DNA of 64,000 bases from Desulfobacteraceae bacterium (GCA_030593145.1 JAUVHU010000003.1:19984-83983); one strand, 5' to 3'; counted from the stretch's first letter, positions 48,107 through 57,068 are shown. The notes: generated by a model not told the origin, from the sequence alone. Translations and numbers: made by a program.

Positions 48107-49030
48107 ATGACTCAGGAAACTTACGATGTTGTTATTTTAGGAACCGGGCCTGGAGGACTTCAGGCCGCGATTCATGCTGCCCGCGCTAAAGCCTCTGTAC
48201 TGGTTTTGGGTAGGGAGCATAAATCCAGTCTTTACAGGGCACATGTAGAAAATTACTGCTGTCTAAGTAAAATTTCTGGAGAGGAGCTTCTTGAACAAGG
48301 CGTCCAGCAAGCCATGAATTCCGGAGCACATTTTATCCAGGAAGATATTATCAAGACTACACAGAAGGATGACTGGTTCATAATTTCAACTGAAAGCGGG
48401 CGTTTAATAAAACATAGAGCCCTTATTATGGCTATGGGTATAACCCGCAACCGTCTTGGAGTTCCAGGAGAGAAAAAGTTTCTGGGAAAAGGCGTCAGTT
48501 ATTGTGTGGATTGTGATGCCAATTTTTATAAGAATGCAAAAGTAGCTATTGTTGGCAATGAATCGGCAGCTGTTTCAGGCGCGTTAACCCTTCTTTTTTA
48601 TGCTGATCAAGTTCATCTTGTTTCAGATCAGCTTAAGGTTTCCGAACGACTCGATTATCAAATCAGGGAATCAGAAGTTATTATCCACTCGGGGCGCAGG
48701 GTTAAAGAAATCGTTGGGAAAGAAATTGTTGAAGGAATAATATTGGACGACGACCAGAGGCTGAACATAGATGGCGTATTCATAGAGACCGGGGCAAAAG
48801 GGGCCGTTGAACTAGCTGCTACCCTCGGTGTTGAGCTGGATGCCGACAAATTCAAATACATTGTTGCTGATAAGCAGCAGCAGACAAACATACAGGGAAT
48901 TTATGCTGCCGGAGATATCTGCGGCCCGCCTTTTCAGATGGCTAAAGCTGTCGGGGAAGGCTGCGTTGCAGGGCTTTCTGCGGCCAGGTATGCAAAGAAA
49001 TTTGATAGCCGTTCACGGCTTGAAATTTGA
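48107..49030 (+). CDS. Thioredoxin reductase-like FAD-dependent oxidoreductase
   Basis: DVVILGTGPGGLQAAIHAARAKASVLVLG, CVDCDANFYKNAKVAIVGNE, GIYAAGDICGPPFQMAKAVGEG. Confidence 0.87.
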   Translation: MTQETYDVVILGTGPGGLQAAIHAARAKASVLVLGREHKSSLYRAHVENYCCLSKISGEELLEQGVQQAMNSGAHFIQEDIIKTTQKDDWFIISTESGRLIKHRALIMAMGITRNRLGVPGEKKFLGKGVSYCVDCDANFYKNAKVAIVGNESAAVSGALTLLFYADQVHLVSDQLKVSERLDYQIRESEVIIHSGRRVKEIVGKEIVEGIILDDDQRLNIDGVFIETGAKGAVELAATLGVELDADKFKYIVADKQQQTNIQGIYAAGDICGPPFQMAKAVGEGCVAGLSAARYAKKFDSRSRLEI

Positions 49031-49077
49031 GCAGTTACAAAAATTTTTACCAACAAACTAATAGGGAGGTAATTATT

Positions 49078-49731
49078 ATGTCAGACAACCCAAGAGGCGC
49101 GATTTTACAACGCGATAAAGAAACATACGCAATAGTTCCAAGAACTCCGGTCGGGCTTGTTACTCCTGAAGATTTGGAAAATATCGCTAATGTCGCAAGA
49201 AAATACGAAATACCAATAATTAAAATTACTTCCGGTCAGCGTTTTGCCCTGGTGGGAATAAAGAAAGATGATGTTGATAATGTCTGGAAAGACCTGAATA
49301 TGGATGTGGGTAAAGCCAGCGAGCTTTGCCTGCATTATGTTCAAGCGTGTCCGGGAACAGCTGTGTGCAAATTTGGAGCCCAAGACTCTTTGGGGCTCGG
49401 CATGGAAATTGAAAAACTTTTTTCAGGAATCGATCTTCCCGCCAAAGTCAAAATTGGAGTATCAGGCTGTCACTTCACATGCGGAGAGAGCTTTGTCCGT
49501 GACATCGGTATTCTTGGTTTGAAAAAAGGCTGGACATTAATAGTGGGAGGAAATTCCGGACATCGCGCACGTATCGGAGACATTCTATCTGAAAACCTGT
49601 CAAAAGACGAAACAATTGATCTGACTAAAAAGGTATTAGAATATTATAAAAACAACGCTAAAAAACGGGAACGGATGGCCAGATTTGTCAATAGAATCGG
49701 ATTTGAAGCTATTAAAGAAGCTATACTTTAA
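49078..49731 (+). CDS. Small (low-spin/assimilatory-type) siroheme-4Fe-4S sulfite/nitrite reductase-like protein
   Basis: 217 aa; cysteine motifs CPGTAVC ... CHFTCGES. Confidence 0.82.
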   Translation: MSDNPRGAILQRDKETYAIVPRTPVGLVTPEDLENIANVARKYEIPIIKITSGQRFALVGIKKDDVDNVWKDLNMDVGKASELCLHYVQACPGTAVCKFGAQDSLGLGMEIEKLFSGIDLPAKVKIGVSGCHFTCGESFVRDIGILGLKKGWTLIVGGNSGHRARIGDILSENLSKDETIDLTKKVLEYYKNNAKKRERMARFVNRIGFEAIKEAIL

Positions 49732-50377
49732 CTAGACTGCTCACAGTGTGTTCAACAAGGCTGTTGTCCACGAAAATCTTAATTTTTGAATTGTCGTCAC
49801 CAAGTCTTAAAAAAAAGGATTCTGTTCTTTTTGTAGATATCGGTTTGGCCGCCCATGCAGCAAGGCCGCGAAGAATTGAATCAGAAGATTCCATATATGG
49901 GCAAAGCAAATCAGCATTCTTTTTTACAAGATGAGGCCTGGAATGAGCAAGTCTTCCAATGCCCCATAAAACACCCCTTTGCAGAGCTTCATGCTCAATA
50001 TAGTTTCCCTCAGGATTTATGTAAGACAGCAGTATATGGGCATACTCTTGCGCAAGCCTGTTATTACGGGCCATGATTTCGCCCATTGCTTCAGGTGATC
50101 CCCAGCCTATTCCGCCGGATTCATCATTGAGATTCCACATTAAACGGCGCATTATCACGCGCGCAGATTCCATATCATGTTCGGCAAGATTTGAAACAAC
50201 TGCGCCCATAGCGGTAACAGCCCGCCATTTTATAATTTCATCACTGCTATAAAAAAAGGAAAAAAGAGGGTTTACCACCTGCCTGGCCGGTAGTTGACAG
50301 ATCTCCTTAAGCCCCTTTTCAAAATTTTTACATCTTAGAAGTTTAAGTACTTTCTTTTTAAGCTGTCGCCACCCCAT
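49721..50377 (-). CDS. HEAT-like repeat protein (DVU0298-type)
   Basis: KWRAVTAMGAVVSNLA...RLMWNLNDESGGIGWGSPEAMGEIMARN; overlaps the convergent 49731 gene end by 11 nt. Confidence 0.7.
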   Translation of the reverse strand: MGWRQLKKKVLKLLRCKNFEKGLKEICQLPARQVVNPLFSFFYSSDEIIKWRAVTAMGAVVSNLAEHDMESARVIMRRLMWNLNDESGGIGWGSPEAMGEIMARNNRLAQEYAHILLSYINPEGNYIEHEALQRGVLWGIGRLAHSRPHLVKKNADLLCPYMESSDSILRGLAAWAAKPISTKRTESFFLRLGDDNSKIKIFVDNSLVEHTVSSLVKV

Positions 50378-50380
50378 TAT

Positions 50381-50566
50381 TTATTCCCAGAATATACAAT
50401 CCTCAGGACAGTATTTTATGGCCTCTTCAACACAAGATTCAGGATAATCTGAAAGCTCGGCAACTTTTATATAACCTGCATCATTCAAACTGAAAACCAG
50501 AGGACAGACTTCGACACATCCTTCGCATAGACTACATTGACCAATATCAACAACAGGTATTTTCAT
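50381..50566 (-). CDS. Small 4Fe-4S ferredoxin
   Basis: CSLCEGCVEVCPLVF...CVEEAIKYCPEDCIFWE. Confidence 0.88.
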   Translation of the reverse strand: MKIPVVDIGQCSLCEGCVEVCPLVFSLNDAGYIKVAELSDYPESCVEEAIKYCPEDCIFWE

Positions 50567-50602
50567 AACAAGCTCTCAGACAAACCACCAACCAGGGAGA
50601 TT

Positions 50603-50977
50603 TTATCCCTTCCACAGTCCATGGATATTGCAGTATGCCCGGACTAAAATCTCGTCGGCTTCCACGCTAAAGAATGCTTCGGGCGCCTGCCCAGGATTAA
50701 GGAACTGCCTGTATGCTTTGCCGTCGGCAATAATTTCGATCCATTCGATAAAATGTTTTTCTTCCATTGGATGCGCTACATCACCAACCTTGACTTTTAC
50801 GCCCCAGGGGATTTTGTCAGATACAGGGACATGTTTCTCTTTTGTCGCGTCAACGGTATTTTCTTTAATAAGACTCATCGGTTTGCCACAGCATACAAGC
50901 TCACCTTTTCCACCGTGGAGTACTTCGACGATGTTTCCGCAGACCTCACATTTATAAATTTCAAGTTTTTCTGCCAT
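50603..50977 (-). CDS. dfx: Desulfoferrodoxin (superoxide reductase)
   Basis: [58 protein letters not shown]. Confidence 0.94.
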   Translation of the reverse strand: MAEKLEIYKCEVCGNIVEVLHGGKGELVCCGKPMSLIKENTVDATKEKHVPVSDKIPWGVKVKVGDVAHPMEEKHFIEWIEIIADGKAYRQFLNPGQAPEAFFSVEADEILVRAYCNIHGLWKG

Positions 50978-51000
50978 GATGACCTCCATTCGGGAAAATC

Positions 51001-51573
51001 CTAATAATTTTCTCCCAGCAGCTCAAAATAATCTCTAGGATGGTCGCAGGCCGGACAAACATTCGGTGCCTCTGTACCTTCGTGAAGATAGCCGCAGTTG
51101 CGGCAACGCCATACAACCTTTTCATCTCTTTTAAAGACCCTGCCGGCTTCAATATTCGCTGCAAGATCATTATATCTTTTTTCATGCTGTTTTTCTGCAA
51201 CAGCAATTGCCTCAAATATTTTAGCAATGTCATCAAAGCCTTCTTCGCGGGCTGTTTTTGCAAAATCAGGATACATTGTAGTGTGCTCATAATTTTCGCC
51301 ACTCGCGGATGCTTTAAGGTTTTCAAGGGTAGTGGCGATTACACCGGCAGGAAATGCCCCTGTGATCTCAACCTCTCCACCTTCAAGAAGTTTAAAAAGT
51401 CTTTTGGCATGTTCCTTCTCCTGATTTGCAGTCTCTTCAAAAATCGCAGATATCTGGACGTAACCCTCCTTTTTTGCCTTGCTTGCAAAATATGTATAGC
51501 GATTGCGAGCCTGCGATTCTCCCGCAAAAGCTGTAAGAATATTTATTTCTGTTCTGGTTCCTTTCAGCTTCAT
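51001..51573 (-). CDS. rbr: Rubrerythrin
   Basis: N-terminal diiron domain ([24 protein letters not shown]) and C-terminal rubredoxin-like [30 protein letters not shown]. Confidence 0.96.
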   Translation of the reverse strand: MKLKGTRTEINILTAFAGESQARNRYTYFASKAKKEGYVQISAIFEETANQEKEHAKRLFKLLEGGEVEITGAFPAGVIATTLENLKASASGENYEHTTMYPDFAKTAREEGFDDIAKIFEAIAVAEKQHEKRYNDLAANIEAGRVFKRDEKVVWRCRNCGYLHEGTEAPNVCPACDHPRDYFELLGENY

Positions 51574-51613
51574 AAATATATCCCTCCCTTTTTATAGTTT
51601 ACTTTTTTAACTT

Positions 51614-51774
51614 GGAGCCTGTCCGAGAATTGTGTTCGTAACGAAAAAGTGTGAAAGCGAGACCAAATTTTCGCAAATTTGAGGAGAATAGCAGGTCTAT
51701 TTGACGAAAATTTGCGGGAATTTAGGCCGTTTCTCATGCTTTTGCAGTAGGACCAGAATTCTCGGACAGGCTCC
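51614..51774. repeat. 161-bp element with 18-bp perfect terminal inverted repeats (family R6)
   Basis: ggagcctgtccgagaatt at 51614-51631; aattctcggacaggctcc at 51757-51774. Confidence 0.9.
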
Positions 51775-51792
51775 TGGTATTTTACCAAGATC

Positions 51793-52482
51793 TCAACCAG
51801 CTAGCCTTTCCTTTACAATCTCAATATAGATCGAATCAGTATAATCGGAAATAATCTTCTTAAAAGCCGTTAGGCTTTTTTCGTTCTCACCCATTACCGC
51901 ATAAATTCGACCCAAATTGAAAAAAGCCTCATCTTTCATAATGGAATCAGATCCTGAAGCAATCATTTCAAAATACTTTACAGCTGAATTGTAATCTTTA
52001 TTCCCTTCATGAGAATAACCAAGGCTGCTCAGAATAATATTTTTATATGAGCAATTATTCTTAAAGTCATGAAGCGCTTTATTATATAAGGCAATAGCTC
52101 TGTCAAACTCACCTGAATTATAACAGATATTAGCATAAACAATTTTTGCGAGTTTTCCGGCATCCTTTTTTGAATATTTATCCAGAATTGTCTGAAAATC
52201 CTTTTCTACTGCAAGATAAGCTTTGTCCTGCCCGTCATTTTTCATAATAATTGTATATTTTTGCATTCCCTGTTCCAGCATGTCAAAAGCCCTGGTTTCA
52301 GCCTTATTTGAAAAATAACTAAAGCCTGAAACAGCAATTATAAGTACAATTAATGCGCTCAGCCCGTATGATAGCTGGGTTTTATGTTTAATAAACAGCG
52401 CAAGCAGCCTGGATGTGAGTGTTAAAAACTCATCAGGTTTATTAAGAAGTTCTTTTCGCGTAATCTTTTTTTTCTTTGCCAT
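51793..52482 (-). CDS. TPR-containing membrane-anchored protein (YfgM/Anc-type)
   Basis: Single TM helix (LSYGLSALIVLIIAVSGFSYF) followed by TPR-like repeats. Confidence 0.7.
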   Translation of the reverse strand: MAKKKKITRKELLNKPDEFLTLTSRLLALFIKHKTQLSYGLSALIVLIIAVSGFSYFSNKAETRAFDMLEQGMQKYTIIMKNDGQDKAYLAVEKDFQTILDKYSKKDAGKLAKIVYANICYNSGEFDRAIALYNKALHDFKNNCSYKNIILSSLGYSHEGNKDYNSAVKYFEMIASGSDSIMKDEAFFNLGRIYAVMGENEKSLTAFKKIISDYTDSIYIEIVKERLAG

Positions 52483-52499
52483 TATTTTGTTCCTTATTG

Positions 52500-52658
52500 C
52501 CTAAGTTAAGCGATTTTTTGCGAAGATATGTGCTGAGATCTTGATGCATAAGGATTTGCAAAAACCGCAGGCATACCCGTGGATATGTCGAGGATTTTTG
52601 CGAAGCCTTTATGCGCAAGAGATCGGCGCAGATCGAGTAAAAAACCGCTCAATTTAGG
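52500..52658. repeat. ~159-bp imperfect hairpin element (family R2)
   Basis: cctaagttaagcgattttttgcgaagatatgtgctgagatcttgatgcataagg ... gcgcaagagatcggcgcagatcgagtaaaaaaccgctcaatttagg; ends are inverted repeats. Confidence 0.8.
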
Positions 52659-52664
52659 TATTAA

Positions 52665-53129
52665 TTACCAGATTAGAGAATTGTGAATCCATCCTCTGTC
52701 TCCATCAGCATGCTGGATGTAAATCCAGTTGCCTTTAGATTTTATTACCTTAAACGATATTCCATCTTCAACCGTGAATAATATATCATACTTTGTGCCT
52801 GGGCCGGATCGAATATTGCATTTAATCTCATTTGTAATAACAGATGAAATTTTACCGACCAGAGATTTATGAATCCATCCTTTATCACCTTCAAAGTCGC
52901 GGAAATGATACCATGGACCGGATTTTTCCAAAACAACAATAGGATGGTATTTCCCCACCTTCCATATGATATCGTACTTTGTTCCCGGCCCGGAACGGAT
53001 GTTTGCCAAAGAAGCCTTTATTGTAAGACGCTCTGCCAGAGCATCAGTGCTGCAAATAATGAGTAGAATTGCAATAACAGGACATAGTATATTTGAATGT
53101 TTTTCAGATAAGCTCCTAATTAAGTCCAA
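52665..53129 (-). CDS. Secreted protein with two bacterial SH3 domains
   Basis: LTIKASLANIRSGPGTKYDIIWKVGKYHPIVVLEKSGPWYHFRDFEGDKGWIHKSLV, repeated as IKCNIRSGPGTKYDILFTVEDG...GDRGWIHNSLI. Confidence 0.85.
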   Translation of the reverse strand: MDLIRSLSEKHSNILCPVIAILLIICSTDALAERLTIKASLANIRSGPGTKYDIIWKVGKYHPIVVLEKSGPWYHFRDFEGDKGWIHKSLVGKISSVITNEIKCNIRSGPGTKYDILFTVEDGISFKVIKSKGNWIYIQHADGDRGWIHNSLIW

Positions 53130-55308
53130 TCAGCCTTCCTCCCTGATAAACGGAAAAAGCTACAACCCATGCAAGGGATGTGGTGTAAGCAATACTGAAA
53201 AACATCCACTTAAGGGAACCTGTCTCCCGTTTGATTGCTGCTATTGTTGCAAAACATGGCAGATATAAAAGAACAAAGAGCATCATTGAAAGCGCTGAAA
53301 GTGGAGTCATGCCGGATGATATAATGGCTTTTTGAAATGCGTCAGACTCCTCTTCTTCAACAGCATAAAGAATTCCCATTGTACTGACAACTATTTCCTT
53401 GGCAACAAAACCGGTAAGAAGGGCAACTCCGCCACGCCAGTCTATACCAAGAGGAGCGAATAGCGGGGCAAGTTTTTTCCCGATATGGCCCATAAATGAT
53501 TTTTCCATTTTTTCTGCGTCTTGAGCCAGTTTAATTTTCCTTATAGCAGTATCACGCTCTTCCTCAATAGATTGCATGCAGGATCTATCATCAACTTTGG
53601 CATCAACTTTGATTTTTGTTTCATACAATACATTAACTCCGACAATTTCCGCGGCATAATCAACAGAATACTGTATGTTTCTGGGAAATGCTGAAAGAAA
53701 CCATATAACAACAGAACCGATGAGTATAACACCACCCATTTTTTTTAAGAACATCTTGCCGCGGTCCCACATATGAATCAACACGCTTTTTAACATAGGG
53801 GCTCTGTATGGGGGCAATTCCATTACAAATGGAGCATCAGCCCCTCTTAAAAGAGTGGAACGAAACAAACGGCCGGAGACAACTGCAGCGATAACACCGA
53901 AGAGATAGATAGCAAAAATTACGGTTCCGGCTTTAGCGCTAAAAAATGTACCTGTAAGAATTATATAAACAGGCAGTTTGGCAGAGCAAGACATAAAGGG
54001 AGTTATGAGTATGGTAAGTATGCGGTCCTTTTTACTTTCAAGGGTGCGGGTAGTCATTATAGCAGGAACATTGCAGCCAAAACCCATAAGCATTGGAATA
54101 AATGATTTACCATGGAGTCCGATAAGATGCATTATTTTATCCATAAGAAAGGCCGCTCTTGACATATATCCTGTATCTTCAAACAGCGCTATACAGAAAA
54201 ACAGAATCAATATGTTCGGCAGAAAAATTATTACACTCCCTACTCCTGCAATTATTCCGTTTATAACAAGATCTTTTAAAAGACTTTCCGAAAGAAAGCT
54301 TTCCAGTAATGCTGAAATCCCGTCAACACCGATGCCTATCCATTCCATGGGGTATGCACCTAATGAAAAAGTCAACTGGAACATTGCCCATATAAAAAAT
54401 ATAAAAATCGGAAATCCGATAAACCTGTGCGTCAGTACAAGATCAATATTTCGGGATATATCTATACGATTTTTTGTGGAAGTTGTAAGAACCTCCTTTA
54501 TTATTCCGGCAATAAATCCATACCGTTCATCTGTCATCACTATTTCAGGTTCTTCATCAAAACGATCTACAAGTTTCTTTCTAAGAGCTTGTGCTTCCTG
54601 AATAATATCCTGACTGTTATTTCCTGTTTTCTGGACAATATGTTCTTTTAGAATCCTGTCATCTTCAAGCAGTTTAATTACCATCCATCTGGTATTATAA
54701 GGAAATTTGACTGCTATCTTTTTTTCGATAAAGCTTTGCAGTTTTGCGATTGAATTTTCAATATCCTTGCTGTATTTGACTTTGCGCTTCTGAGGAATTT
54801 CGGATTTTGATTCTGCCAATTCAATAGCTTTTTGCAGCAGTATATCAATGTCTTTATTTTTGTTACCAACCGTAAAGACAACCGGCAGATCAAGGAGCTC
54901 AGACAGTTTGTCAGCATCAATCTTCAATCCGCGGGCACGGGCAACATCAGCCATATTAAGAGCGAATATGACTTTGCAGTCAATTTCTCTTAGCTGGGTC
55001 GCGAGATAAAGGCTGCGTTCAAGGTTGGAAGCATCAATTATAACGATTACAACATCAGGGCATTCTTCAAGAACATAATTCCGTGCAATAATCTCTTCTA
55101 CAGAAAATGGAGTTAAACTGTATGTCCCAGGCAAATCGATTATTTTAAGATTATAACCGTATTTACTGACAGTGCCTTCTTTTTTTTCCACTGTTACCCC
55201 GGGCCAGTTTCCAACTTTCTGCCTGGTTCCGGTAATACAGTTAAATATTGTTGTTTTACCTGAATTCGGATTGCCTGCAAGAGCTATGGTAATACTCTTG
55301 TGATTCAT
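53116..55308 (-). CDS. feoB: Ferrous iron transport protein B
   Basis: LAGNPNSGKTTIFNCITGTRQKVGNWPGVTVEKKEG; FGCNVPAIMTTRTLESKKDRILTILITPFMSCSAKLPVY. Confidence 0.97.
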   Translation of the reverse strand: MNHKSITIALAGNPNSGKTTIFNCITGTRQKVGNWPGVTVEKKEGTVSKYGYNLKIIDLPGTYSLTPFSVEEIIARNYVLEECPDVVIVIIDASNLERSLYLATQLREIDCKVIFALNMADVARARGLKIDADKLSELLDLPVVFTVGNKNKDIDILLQKAIELAESKSEIPQKRKVKYSKDIENSIAKLQSFIEKKIAVKFPYNTRWMVIKLLEDDRILKEHIVQKTGNNSQDIIQEAQALRKKLVDRFDEEPEIVMTDERYGFIAGIIKEVLTTSTKNRIDISRNIDLVLTHRFIGFPIFIFFIWAMFQLTFSLGAYPMEWIGIGVDGISALLESFLSESLLKDLVINGIIAGVGSVIIFLPNILILFFCIALFEDTGYMSRAAFLMDKIMHLIGLHGKSFIPMLMGFGCNVPAIMTTRTLESKKDRILTILITPFMSCSAKLPVYIILTGTFFSAKAGTVIFAIYLFGVIAAVVSGRLFRSTLLRGADAPFVMELPPYRAPMLKSVLIHMWDRGKMFLKKMGGVILIGSVVIWFLSAFPRNIQYSVDYAAEIVGVNVLYETKIKVDAKVDDRSCMQSIEEERDTAIRKIKLAQDAEKMEKSFMGHIGKKLAPLFAPLGIDWRGGVALLTGFVAKEIVVSTMGILYAVEEEESDAFQKAIISSGMTPLSALSMMLFVLLYLPCFATIAAIKRETGSLKWMFFSIAYTTSLAWVVAFSVYQGGRLIGLN

Positions 55309-55553
55309 TATCTTAAATCCTGTTTTACATTATCAACAGTTATCTGCGCTGCTTCTTCAACCCGAAGAGACATATGGTAACCCTTGAAAATCAATTCAAG
55401 AGGATCTTTCAAAGGAGCATATTTTTCCACATATACTTTAGTGCCTTTAATTAAACCCATTTCAAGAATCCTTCTTCGCAAGATGTTGCTTCCCCCGACA
55501 TGAATTATATTGCCGGATTGTCCTTGTTTCATTTCACTAAGCAGCATAAACAA
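55308..55553 (-). CDS. feoA: Ferrous iron transport protein A
   Basis: LSEMKQGQSGNIIHVGGSNILRRRILEMGLIKGTKVYVEKYAPLKDPLELIFKGYHMSLRVEEAAQI. Confidence 0.93.
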   Translation of the reverse strand: MFMLLSEMKQGQSGNIIHVGGSNILRRRILEMGLIKGTKVYVEKYAPLKDPLELIFKGYHMSLRVEEAAQITVDNVKQDLR

Positions 55554-55576
55554 ATCTCCGATATTAATTTAACTTA

Positions 55577-55674
55577 CGTTAAGCAATTAGCCGTTAGCTC
55601 TTAGCTCTTATGAAATACGCATTTGTACAATTATTTATTAATCACCCATCGGGTGCAATATTATTATTTAACAT
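55577..55674. repeat. Repeat family R11, copy 2
   Basis: cgttaagcaattagccgttagctcttagctcttatgaaatacgcatttgtacaattatttattaatcaccc...ggtgcaatattattatttaacatc; reverse complement of 30543-30655 by eye. Confidence 0.6.
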
Positions 55675-55744
55675 CTTAACACCTAACACTTGATGAATTC
55701 GACTTTTTACGAATTCATCACTATTTAATGTTGGGTTTATTTTT

Positions 55745-56434
55745 TTAAACAGGGACCGGCTCGACAAGTATTTTCTTTGCCAGTCCACGTCCCAGAGCGT
55801 AACGCTTGCAATCTATCGCGACAACTAACTGCCCAGCACCCATGTTGGTTACAACATCTATCTTATCTCCAGGCCTCAAGCCCATGCTCATCAAACGCAT
55901 ATGCGCGCCTGAGCCGCCGGTAAAACCTTTTATTACGAGCTGTTCTCCCTGTTTTGCCATAACAAGAGGCATAATCTGTGTGCGATCTTTAAGACATTTT
56001 GAACAAATGCCGTAGATTTCCATACTGTGCTGGAGTATATGAAAACCAAAATCATCTGCTATCTGCATCTGAAGATTCTCAAGCCGTTCATTATGAAACT
56101 CAATAATATTATTGCATTTGGTGCATATCATATGATCATGGTGCTGACAAAGGTGCCTGTGCTCATAACGTACCCGACCATTATCAAATCTGTTTAACTG
56201 TGCAAAACCAAAACGGCACATAAGTTTCAGGGTTTCTCTGACAAAATCAGGCTCAAATTTATACCCGTGTTTACTTAGAAGCTCAGTTAGTTCGCTTGCT
56301 GTAACGTGACGTTCGGTATGCAGGAATACTTCAAGAATCTTAAACCTGTCTTCGAAATTATCAATATGCTCCTGCTTAAAGAGCTTCTTGAACTGTTCCT
56401 TTTCATAATTATGGATCGGTTTCATATTTATCAA
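55745..56434 (-). CDS. Fur-family transcriptional regulator fused to a C-terminal FeoA domain
   Basis: N-terminal Fur (LKLMCRFGFAQLNRFDNGRVRYEHRHLCQHHDHMICTKCNNIIEFHN...GICSKC) then FeoA-like VIKGFTGGSGAHMRLMSMGLRPGDKIDVVTNMGAGQLVVAIDCKRYALGRGLAKKILV. Confidence 0.88.
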   Translation of the reverse strand: MINMKPIHNYEKEQFKKLFKQEHIDNFEDRFKILEVFLHTERHVTASELTELLSKHGYKFEPDFVRETLKLMCRFGFAQLNRFDNGRVRYEHRHLCQHHDHMICTKCNNIIEFHNERLENLQMQIADDFGFHILQHSMEIYGICSKCLKDRTQIMPLVMAKQGEQLVIKGFTGGSGAHMRLMSMGLRPGDKIDVVTNMGAGQLVVAIDCKRYALGRGLAKKILVEPVPV

Positions 56435-56444
56435 ATCTCTTATT

Positions 56445-56591
56445 TAGTGTCCATCCACAAGTGGTAGATTTTGGTTCCTGGCAAGGCTCGAGCGTTTTTG
56501 CAACCGCAGGCATAGTGTAACTATTCCGAGGATTGCAAAAAAGCGAGAACGCCGCCAGGGGCCGAAAGATGCCATTTGTGGATGGACACTA
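56445..56591. repeat. 147-bp element with 16-bp perfect terminal inverted repeats (family R7)
   Basis: tagtgtccatccacaa at 56445-56460; ttgtggatggacacta at 56576-56591. Confidence 0.88.
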
Positions 56592-56834
56592 TTTAGTTAG
56601 CCCGGGAATAGTATAAGTAGTGCATGAACCGGTTGAACATGTTCTGGTTTTCACACCTGCGTCTTTATTCCCGGCAGAGCTGCATGGCATTGCATAGTTG
56701 GTTGTACTTATAATACGTTCAAATTCCGCGGAATGACATTTAGGACATTTTAATTCTGCTTCATCATCTTTGTTCATTACAAGCAGCTCAAAATACTCCT
56801 GGCATTTTAAACATTTAAATTCATATATAGGCAT
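56589..56834 (-). CDS. FmdB-family zinc-ribbon protein
   Basis: MPIYEFKCLKCQEYFELLVMNKDDEAELKCPKCHSAEFERIISTTNYAM. Confidence 0.88.
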   Translation of the reverse strand: MPIYEFKCLKCQEYFELLVMNKDDEAELKCPKCHSAEFERIISTTNYAMPCSSAGNKDAGVKTRTCSTGSCTTYTIPGLTK

Positions 56835-56888
56835 GGTCAAACTCCTTTTATATTGATGAACTTACCGCCCTTCGGGCGGGCTTAAAAG

Positions 56889-57018
56889 ATGAACGTCCAA
56901 CATCGAACGTCCAACATCGAATTTTGAATAAGGAATTCTGCCAATTTATAAATCGGCAGAGCAAAGCGATTTCATCATTCGATGTTCAACGTTCGATGTT
57001 CGATGTTGGACGTTCAAA
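56889..57018. repeat. Interspersed 'gaacatcgaacgtccaacatcg' repeat, copy D
   Basis: gaacgtccaacatcgaacgtccaacatcgaattttgaataaggaattctgcc ... ggcagagcaaagcgatttcatcattcgatgttcaacgttcgatgttcgatgttggacgttc. Confidence 0.85.
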
Positions 57019-57068
57019 AAAATCCACCTATATCCTATGATACCGAATTAGGCATAAAATGGAAATTC

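Noticed and set aside
51040-51597. 185-aa plus-strand ORF
   Set aside because: Antisense to rubrerythrin, a clear conserved protein.
53978-54601. 207-aa plus-strand ORF
   Set aside because: Antisense to feoB.
56889-57018. Possible CRISPR-like short repeat cluster
   Set aside because: Units are contiguous 7-10 bp blocks arranged as a hairpin with no unique spacers; no cas genes in the window.
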